Origin: Nelumbo lutea
Taxonomy: Eukaryota; Streptophyta; Magnoliopsida; Proteales; Nelumbonaceae
Direction: 5' to 3'
Assembly: GCA_022828595.1 (NCBI GenBank)
Contig: JAKGHH010000001.1
Span: 211,185,848-211,249,847, forward strand
DNA length: 64,000 nucleotides
Part shown: positions 47,137 to 64,000 of the stretch, piece after piece
Position numbering within the stretch: position 1 is the first letter of the stretch
How the letters are laid out: every line of letters begins with the position of its first letter
Made by a program: the position numbers and the translations under genes
Notes under the pieces: generated by a model
Told to the model about the DNA's origin: nothing
The model's input: only the letters and a program-made list of their open reading frames with translations
Databases searched by the model: none

Positions 47137-49387
47137 GATATTTATCTTTTTTGTTTATGTAACTGCATTGACACCAATACAATACACCCCACATCAAACA
47201 TATTGATCAATATTTTAATCTTTACTACCATATTTTGCCATGGTGTTCTTTTGTTGGAATTGAAAACCATATTTAAGCTATGATCAACTTGGTCCTTGTA
47301 TCTCACCAAGAGCACTGAACAACTTGAATTTTTTAATCAACACTCATCATTGTACACTAACCTTCTATGCTAATAATCGAAACATACACAAAATTAGGTA
47401 TTGGTGCATATCAATATCACTCATACTCCATCCTTTTTATTTTTATTTTTTACTTTTTGTTTCATTTTATAGGCATTAGAGAGGGATGAGAGTAGGCTTT
47501 GGGATGTTTTGAAGTTTTTCAAATGTGTATTTCAATGTATCCATGAATATCTGAGTGTTCATATCATACGCCAGATACTTCTAAACGTTGAATACGGCAT
47601 CCTCGTGTGTTTTCGTCTCTCTTGCGTGGAAATTGTTTGCCAAAAGATTATCAAAATAAATGTAATTTAAGAATTAAGGGGGTGTTCGAACTTCGAAATA
47701 AGGACGACTTCTGTGTTCTTTCAAAAGATGAAAATAAACTCTGCCCCATCAGCTGGTAGCTATCAACCCAGCTTCGATAATCACCCAAAAACACAAAAAT
47801 TGAGAGACTGATTCTTCCACTGAACTTTGAGGAACAGCTTACCAAACATGATTTCTCAAAGTGATTAGAAGCATCTAATATGGCAAGATGAGAACTCAGA
47901 ATCCGCAAATCAATTCCTCCTACCAGACAATCTAAATCAGCGCTCAGCAGTTCTTACATCATTCATCACCGAAATATATTGTACCTCTCATAGGAACTCC
48001 ATTTCACAGAGCTAAAGTTTAATTTGTTCAATGTAGGAGATTTTTGGTTGGAGTAAGTCAAGAAAGCAAAGATCTCAAACCTACACATTAAACAATGTTT
48101 GTCGAGAAAAATGCCTACCTCTGAAATGCCCATCGTGTGACTGCTCAAACTGGATGACAGACCTTGATGTATGCTTGGTTCTATGACTTCTAACAGTCAG
48201 CAAATTAAATAAACCAAACCCCAAGACTCAAAACATGAATCATATGGATAACCATTTCTGCAACCCAGTTAAATCTTGAGAAAATTCAGTTTCATTCTAT
48301 TCCATGCCCAAAAAATACTAGTAAGAGGACAAATTACTAGTGTCAATGTCATTCCTTTTTCTGTACTACTTTTGAGCCCACAGAAGCCACATCAGTCCAT
48401 CTATATCAATTCAACCAATCCCTCTAGGCATCACATCCAGAAAGTGAATTCAAGGTTTAATGTTGTAGATCTGCAGGGGTAATACATGCTATCTGTATCT
48501 GTTTCATTAAAAAAAAAAAAGTAAAATGCGCTTGAAACATTTTAGAATCTGTAAGACAGTCACATTAGCACTCGGAATTTTGGATCTGTCAATAAATTTC
48601 AAACACAGAAGTTTACAGGGAAAAGAAAAGAATTCATGTTCCAGTATTCAATTCGTGTGTTTAACTCAAACAAATAACAATCAACTGGAAAAAAAAAAAA
48701 AAATGAACGTATAAATTTTCACATCCAAAGCCTTTATGCTTAGGATAGGAACACTAGGACCAAACTCCGTCAACAATCAGTTGGCAAAATGGGGTGGTCC
48801 GCTGGAGCACCAGAACCGAGGAACTTGGAGATCTGCAATTAAAACTCAACAAAATGTGCATCCAAAACCATAATATTTTCTGGCACCAAGGAGAAAACAT
48901 ATGATAACAATTTTTAACTGCCAAGCAACATAAAATTGTTGGTGCAATACCTGTCAGACAGCCCTTGCCACCTGGCCTTCTGTTTGAACTTAATAAACGT
49001 TGTCCTATCCAGCTGCAAGGTATACCTTAGTGGAAAATGGCAATGTTAGATACATCTAACATTGTATTTCCTTCAAAAGAGGATAAGGCAAACCAATAAT
49101 TAGTACAGAACTTGAGTACAAATCTAGCAGCTGGTGAACTGCGTGGAGATGAAGGCCCTTGGATGAATTAATTAGCTGTGGACCAACCAGAAGTGAATTT
49201 CCAACAAGATTTGGATGCCTTATAAATCATAAATTATATTAGTGAAAGCACAATGGACCAACATGACCCCAAAGAAGATTTCCATAGATAGCACAAGCCT
49301 GCATGGCAACTGGAACTATCAAATACAGATTTCCATGCCAAATATGAAATTCATAACCCCTCTCAGGAGGTTAACCAACTTTCCACT
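47137..49387. other. Intergenic and probable YAK1 3' UTR
   Basis: No protein I recognise. The stretch next to 49387 should contain the YAK1 3' UTR, but its end is not visible. Short frames here are not supported. Confidence 0.45.
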
Positions 49388-58276
<8,889 letters not shown>

Positions 58277-58299
58277 TCAAATGCTATAAACTGCAAGGT

Positions 58300-58465
58300 G
58301 CCAACCAGCTGATTGGTAAGGTCCCTTGCTGGTCGTAGCGGAGACGTAGGATTGAATCCCGCCTGCACCTGGGTTGGGGGGGGTTATGGATTGGGGGATG
58401 GGCAACCCCCCCCCCCCGCCCCAGGATACCTAGGGAACTACCCTAGGATATATGTTTTTTACTTA
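58300..58465 (+). mobile_element. SINE-like element
   Basis: Contains an A-box-like TGGTAAGGTCC and a B-box-like GATTGAATCC about 45 bases later, then G- and C-rich runs. It aligns with the SINE piece at 56095-56220 (complement) over CGGAGA...GGGGGATGGGC. Both are tRNA-derived SINE candidates of one family. Confidence 0.65.
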
Positions 58466-58539
58466 AAAAAATCCACCGCCAAGGCGACTAGGCGACAAGC
58501 CCTGTCACCTAGCCTCACCTTGGCACCATGAAAAATAGT

Positions 58540-58674
58540 CATATCCCGGTGTTCTGCTTTAACATCGCATCCTACTACTACAGATTGCTTCTTGCTTCTC
58601 CATGATACTGAATTACTAGCAATAAATATGCAACAACCTGATGTAGAATGCTTATCATCTATAGAGCTTACCAA
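58540..58674 (-). pseudogene. Ty1/copia RNase H fragment
   Basis: The - strand reads 'SSIDDKHSTSGCCIF' and '[20 protein letters not shown]', the copia RNase H region also seen at 15120-15270. No LTRs are nearby, so it is an isolated relic. Confidence 0.85.
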
Positions 58675-59429
58675 TCTTCAAAGGTATAAGGACCAAAAGA
58701 TATGGACTTCTATCAAATTGGGTTTCTAATAAACTGATAAAGTCTTTAATAACTTGAGGCACTTCCTACCTCATATTCAACAAGTATAGCCATGTGTATC
58801 AGAAAAGGTACACCACAAACAAAATGAAACCATGATAATCCCCAATAGTAGATAAAACAATAGGACCCCTACATATCAACAAATAAAATTTTAAAAGGAA
58901 AAAGAAGCTTCTTTCGTTACTTAAAAATAATGGACCTACAGTATTTGTATTTTTTTCTAATAAGTAGTCGATAATCTTACATTGCAAACTCAAAGAAATG
59001 AACTGAAATAATGAGTATGTCACAATTTTATTTGAACAACATTATTAGAAATGAAACTCACTGAAACTACTAAAATGACAGTATGAGACACTAGAGACTT
59101 CTGAGGAGGATAGTCCTACGGTAAATTCCATTAAGTTCAAGACCATTCCAACCTCCCCATGCTTAGGTCCTGAAAAAGATATCGATCAACAAAGAAAGTT
59201 GTACAACAGTTCTTTTTAAGGCTACTACCAACAGATAAGATATTCATTATAAATTGAAGAACAATTGAAAGCATTATTGTTAAAGTAGCAGATTGGGTGA
59301 AAACATTGGAGATATTTGAGCTATTTTTTATTGAAGATATCATTAGAAATTGAGTTGTAGTAGCAAGCTCTTCATCAAGGAAAGCAAAAATGATGAGAAT
59401 TTGGAGAACACCGGATTTTTTTTTTTTTG

Positions 59430-60665
59430 TGAAGCTCAACTTTGATGGAAGCAGCATGGGGAATCTGGGACCTACTGCGATAGAGCAGTTATTAGAAGCA
59501 ATGAAGATAATGAGGTTGCTATGTCCCTAGGTCCAGTTGGAAGGGGAGATTCCATATGGGCAAAAAATCATGGCAGCAATCTAAGGGGTGTAGAAAGCAA
59601 TGGAATTGATGTTGCGCGATCTGGTCGCTCCCTGCTGGAGGACAGCTCGGATGCCAGGCTGATGAGGTCATCTGGTCGAGCTGCAAGGAAACAGTATCAA
59701 AGTACCCAGGTTGCTTTACCTGAGGTGGGGCACTCCGATGCTTAAGTCAACGAAGAGTATCTAGATGCTTAGAAAGCATGAATGAAAGAGAGTTGTGAGT
59801 GCTAAATCGCACATACCTTCTCTAATCAATGGGGGTGCCTTTATATACGTGCAGGTTGTCGTGGGGTTCACATAACGCATCCGAGATCTCCGGCCCACCT
59901 CTCTCGGAGGTAGTTTCACAATCAGAGTCGGCTTCCGCATAAAGCGATAGAGCTTATCCAGTTGTCTTCGAAGCAAGCGGGACGGGAGTTAGTTTTGTCG
60001 ATGAGACGACGTGATCTCAGAGGATCGGAGGTGATAACCCACTCACAAAGGAGGTCGGCTGCCACGTCGTGCAGGTCTCCAACTAGGTCTCAATTAGGTC
60101 GGCAGAAGCAGGCCACCTCTTATGCCAACCTAACCCTTTCTAGGACACGTCCATAGGTCAACCTACCAAGGTGGGGTCAAGGCAGTTAAGGCAGATGTGG
60201 TGTGTTCGAAGTGCTTCTGAAGTCATTGCCCACATGGCGCTGAGATGTACGACGGTTCTAGGGTGTCACGTGTCATGAAGTCATTGGAGGGCCAAGTCAC
60301 CCCTCATTAGGAATGTAGGTGGAAAAGTAAATCGTTAAGAATGACCAAAGGTAGTGACAAGCTAGTTGCCAAAGAAAAAGGCCTGTATATAGAAGTGTGA
60401 TGAAACAATTCAAATGGCTATCAAGAAGTACTTCAGTTACAAGCTCAATGGGTTGAAAGGTCTCTAACTGTTTGGTTGATGCTTTAGTTAAACAAAAAGT
60501 CACTAGTAACTGCCTAACTGGGTTTTTGGGCTCAAATGTAGGATAATGACAGAGGCAACAAGGGATGAGCTCTTATGGGTTTCTCTTATATCTTAAAGGA
60601 TTGTACTTCTGCTATATAATTTTGTTTATATTTTTAAAATAATTTTGGTTACTGATAAAAAAATG
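59430..60665 (+). mobile_element. LINE RNase H end, split by another insertion
   Basis: Starts '[14 protein letters not shown]' at about 59431 and ends with 'GGTTACTGATAAAAAAA' near 60662. The middle (about 59609-60400) is a GC-richer insertion unrelated to LINE coding. The LINE frame has several stops. Confidence 0.7.
59609..60400. mobile_element. Possible solo LTR or non-coding insertion
   Basis: GC content and sequence differ from the surrounding LINE. On the - strand it carries a TATATAAAGG promoter-like motif (near 59840), which would fit an LTR promoter. I did not find a convincing 5-bp duplication or TG...CA ends, so identity and borders are uncertain. Confidence 0.4.
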
Positions 60666-60993
60666 AGGAAAATGAAGAACAAATTCAAGAGAGAAATCAC
60701 CTAGTTAAATGTCCCCCTTGCCTGATATATGAGAGAAACCAAACCAAAAATGGGAAGTAAAATAGAAGAAAAACAACCAACAACCAACATTGACTTCCAA
60801 TTTTGTTAGAAGTGCCCTAACCCCTCCATATCAACTCTGCCATCACCAATCAAAAAGGGGGAAAAAAAACATTTTCTATCCTTGCAAAGTTTGAGCCTTT
60901 TGGGGCCATTAAAAAAACAGAAGAAAAAGTTACCCCCTCCATTGAGATAATGTTTTGAGATAATGTTTGGGATCAAAAATGTCTATGAGGTAC

Positions 60994-61328
60994 AGTGTTT
61001 TAAAAGGTATGGGAGGCATATGCCTAAAGGTGCTAGAGGTGAATGCCTCATATGCCTTTTGCATGAGGTGTGCTAGAGTCATACACCTCGTGCATACCCC
61101 ATACAAAAAGACAAAAAGAAAGAAAAGACAAGAAAAGAAAGGAAAAGAAAAGAAAAAACAAGAAAAGAAAGGAAAAGAAAAGAATAGAAAGAGAAGAGAA
61201 AAGAGAAAAGAGAAAAGAAAAGAAAAGAAAAGGGAAGGAAAGGCTTATGCCTCTTATGTTCTGAACTACACCTCACACCTCCAGGTAGTGGAATGCCTCG
61301 CATCACGTCTCCACGTTTTAAAACATAG
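60994..61328. mobile_element. MULE-like MITE with long purine tract
   Basis: Ends AGTGTTTTAAAAGG and CGTTTTAAAACATAG are inverted relatives, flanked by a perfect 9-bp duplication ATGAGGTAC (60985-60993 and 61329-61337), the length used by Mutator-like elements. The interior has more than 100 bases of almost only A and G (about 61106-61240), which creates artificial Lys/Glu-rich frames. Confidence 0.8.
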
Positions 61329-61337
61329 ATGAGGTAC

Positions 61338-62970
61338 TAGAACTAGTAGATGTATAAGTATCATATTTCCATTCCCCTTCTTTCCCTCCCTAAATATTGT
61401 TTGCTTCAAATAGTGATACAACACCCAACTCCTATCACAAAGGTCCATTATTTTCTTGCAGTAATCATACAAGTCCTCATCCAGCACTTTTACCACTTGC
61501 CTATGCTTTATCAATACTAAAACAAAAAAAGTTGAATGAAGGATGGAAATGAAAACTCTCCTCCCTACACTAAACTCCTCCCCTAAACAATAAACTACTA
61601 AGAATAAAGTTCCTATGCTATCTTTAAAATAAGCACATTCCAGGATTTTCTTGAGTCATACCAAGTAACAATTGCTCTTTAAATACAACTTATTATGGGC
61701 ATAACATCCTACAATTCTCCCACTCAACCACATCACAATGATCAATATCTTCTGACAGTACCTGTTAACACTTGCCAAAATAATTTTCACTTTCTCTCAT
61801 AAAGTATATTTCTCACTTCCCTATACAATGTTCTACTGTTATCTACTAATGAATAGAAGCTCTATGAATTTCTTTTGTTGATAAAAGAAGCACACAATTC
61901 CAGGTAATATCTAGCTTCATGGAAGTGGAACTAACAAGCTATAAAATTACCATTAGATTACCTAGCTCCTACTTAAAAGATGCACAATCCTCCATTTCAG
62001 GCTTATTTTTCTTTCCTATGAGATATCCCAATTTTCCATATCCTCCAATACAAAACTTTGCAAATTGAGACCATTTTAGGTAGATGTTTCCATCAAGATC
62101 ATAATAGTTAATTCGAATATTAGGACTGTCACTGATCAGATAGAAGTTGAACTAGATTTTCAAGAGGCTTTCGTGTCCTGAATAGAGAACATTTATAAAT
62201 TTGCTGTATTAATGCAGTCACAGAAGTTCTCTACAATTATCTACCCCAGAAAGGGAGCAATGAAATAACAAGAAAACAATTCCCTAACAATCACACTAGC
62301 AGACTAGAAATCAGGCTATATGGAAACATGATACACATGATCAGGGAAGACCAAAATAGGTCATACTTTACATACACGACAGCAGGTAGTAAATACAATG
62401 CAGAATTTTCAACACCAAGCTCTCAAAACTCAATGAAACCTCATCATATCAATCAAACTAATCTGTATCAGTCCCAATTGCAGAAACCCCTCTGAACTAA
62501 AACCTTGATCCAGAAAGTTCAGGCTTGTTTTTTTTTTCTGATTTTCTCATAAAAGTTCCACAAAAATCATATACTTAATACAATTCAAGCTCTAGCAGAA
62601 CCTAACATTCACTCTTCAAGCAGTCACACCTGCTGATGTCATCTGAACAGACTAGTGACATCAACAAGGCTCCATGGGAGTAGCCGAGTAGCAATCAACA
62701 TAAGCAAACCGACGGTTGCTCTGTTACCAAGTTGCAGTAAAGAAATAAAGAGTAAGTGGAGTAAAAAATTGGACATCAAACACACTCCCCCTTCATGTAC
62801 TTATAATAAACAATGTAAAACCAATCCTCAAGAGCTTCTTCATCTTGAATGGATGTTAGTTTTGGTTTTTAAAGAATTTAAAGAAATGCAAAGAATTATT
62901 AGAAGGAAAAGGGATAAGAATGTGAGACACCAAAAGAACATTTCCTTTTTTGATATATAATCGCAATTAT
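61338..62970. other. AT-rich non-coding stretch
   Basis: I find no convincing exon, including none matching the expected YAK1 N-terminus, and no element with defined ends. Confidence 0.4.
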
Positions 62971-62974
62971 TTAA

Positions 62975-63190
62975 TAATATTTTTTTTTGATAAATGAGAG
63001 TAGTTTTATTAATTCAAATAATGAAAATACAATCAGCCTAGGAGGAGGCACAAGATGTTACCTCCCCGAGGACAAAACCATATAAACTAAACATGCCCAA
63101 GCCTGAAACTCAATTACAAAGTAGCCCAAAACAGATCTCCCCTTGACACCCCTTGCTTGGCCAGAGAATCAGCCATTGTTGCTTTGTTGT
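62975..63190 (-). mobile_element. LINE 3' end (-)
   Basis: Poly-T on the + strand at 62983-62991, then a sequence that reads on the - strand as the RNase H terminus 'ATMADSLAKQGVSRGDLFWA'. It resembles the LINE part of the 55741-56237 chimera. Confidence 0.75.
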
Positions 63191-63318
63191 TTGCTTTTAG
63201 GAAAGGGATTGGATTTGATTGTATTTTCGTAACAAATGTAATCCTTTGTTGTCAAGGGATCCATGTTTTAGGGTGGATCAAACATTCCAGAAGAGAGAAG
63301 AGAGAAGAGCGATATTAG

Positions 63319-64000
63319 TACCATCCGACAGACTTGAAAGAAGTCCCCCACGGCCTAAGTCCACCTGAGACCCCAAATTTCGTAACAGAGCCAATCCCTG
63401 AAACTCCTAGTTCGGGAAGACACAGTAGGAAAATTTACAGGCCTCCATCACCAGACAAATCAAGCTCCTCCTCTCTCTTCGAGTCAGACGGCACCGATAC
63501 AATCGAAGATTCGAGCTCTTATGCGACAGAGATCGAACAAGACCCCAAGGAGGTGGAGTTCTCAAGGGCAAAAGATCTTTTCTCTAGAAAGGAAGTCTGG
63601 GGAAGTGTAGAAATACTTGAACAGACAGATCTTGTTAACCCTGAGTACGGGATCGACTGTAAGCCAGCAAGCCTAGAAAGAGATCGAGGACGAGACTCAC
63701 GTTCCTATCCCAGAGTTTCCCCTTATCCTTCCTCTCCATTGCCTGTAAACTTTTCTATTTCTTCTTCTAATCATGGTTCTCACCTTACCTCCCCTCTTTG
63801 TCTTCCAAGTTTGAACGGAGAACTCTCCCAACCAAGCATTAACCCAATCTACCAAGAAAAGTTGGACGACGGGCAACATAGTTTAGATAGACACAGAAGG
63901 GAGGTTATTCTAGAGAAAAGCATTATTGAAAGGGCTAGAAAATTGGGGATAAGTGAAGAAAAGGGAACTTCACACAATCAGGCTCCAAAAACGGGGAAAG
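63319..64000 (+). other. Unidentified open reading frame, runs off the window
   Basis: An uninterrupted + strand frame of 227 codons follows a TAG at 63316-63318 and continues past the window. It has no in-frame ATG. The product is hydrophilic and Ser/Pro/Glu-rich ('RPPSPDKSSSSSLFESDG', 'DLFSRKEVWGSVEIL'), with a charged stretch near the end ('LDRHRREVILEKSIIERAR'). I do not recognise the family. It could be part of a retroelement or other mobile-element polyprotein, or a host exon. Confidence 0.5.

Noticed and set aside
58313..58380. Possible tRNA gene from A- and B-box-like motifs
   Set aside because: No cloverleaf can be drawn and a related copy at 56095-56220 ends in poly-A, so a SINE is the better reading.
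61079..61332. Lys/Glu-rich (+) and Phe/Leu/Ser-rich (-) frames
   Set aside because: Produced by the purine-only tract in a MITE; no protein-like composition outside it.

Overview
This is nuclear DNA of a flowering plant. The evidence is GT-AG introns, plant-type protein families, Ty1/copia and Ty3/gypsy elements primed by initiator tRNA-Met, and many MITEs and LINE remnants. I cannot narrow the species from sequence alone. Three host genes account for all the confident host coding sequence. (1) A BAM8-like beta-amylase-domain protein lies on the + strand (eight exons, 6449-21430); its N-terminal BZR1-type part is not seen and presumably lies before the window. (2) A complete ALKBH8-type gene, with an RRM and an AlkB dioxygenase domain for tRNA wobble-uridine modification, lies on the - strand (seven coding exons, 41879 down to 26155). 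(3) A YAK1/DYRK-family kinase lies on the - strand (16 exons, 58220 down to 49388); its N-terminal exons were not found. The exon junctions given keep reading frame throughout.

Most of the rest is transposable-element sequence, largely inside introns and often nested. 1-6448: a dead hAT transposase split by a non-autonomous hAT, then a LINE (-) carrying a second LINE (+). 6449-21430: BAM8, whose intron 3 is swollen to 9.4 kb by a LINE that was later split by a complete copia element. 21431-26154: BAM8 3' side, MITEs and a decayed LINE (-). 26155-42830: ALKBH8; intron 5 holds a chromodomain-type gypsy element inside a tandem duplication, and intron 4 holds several LINE pieces and a MULE-like MITE. 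42831-49387: intergenic, with hairpin MITE arrays and larger TIR elements. 49388-58220: YAK1, with a LINE at an exon edge and a SINE-LINE chimera in an intron. 58221-64000: probably the YAK1 5' intron or flank, with a SINE, a copia fragment, a LINE, a possible LTR, a purine-rich MITE, and an unidentified open frame running off the right end.

The three genes show no sign of working as a unit. I see no new multi-gene system. What stands out is the retrotransposition record: exact target-site duplications date nested events, one insertion is 17 bp long, one looks like a template-switch chimera, and one appears to have duplicated a splice donor.
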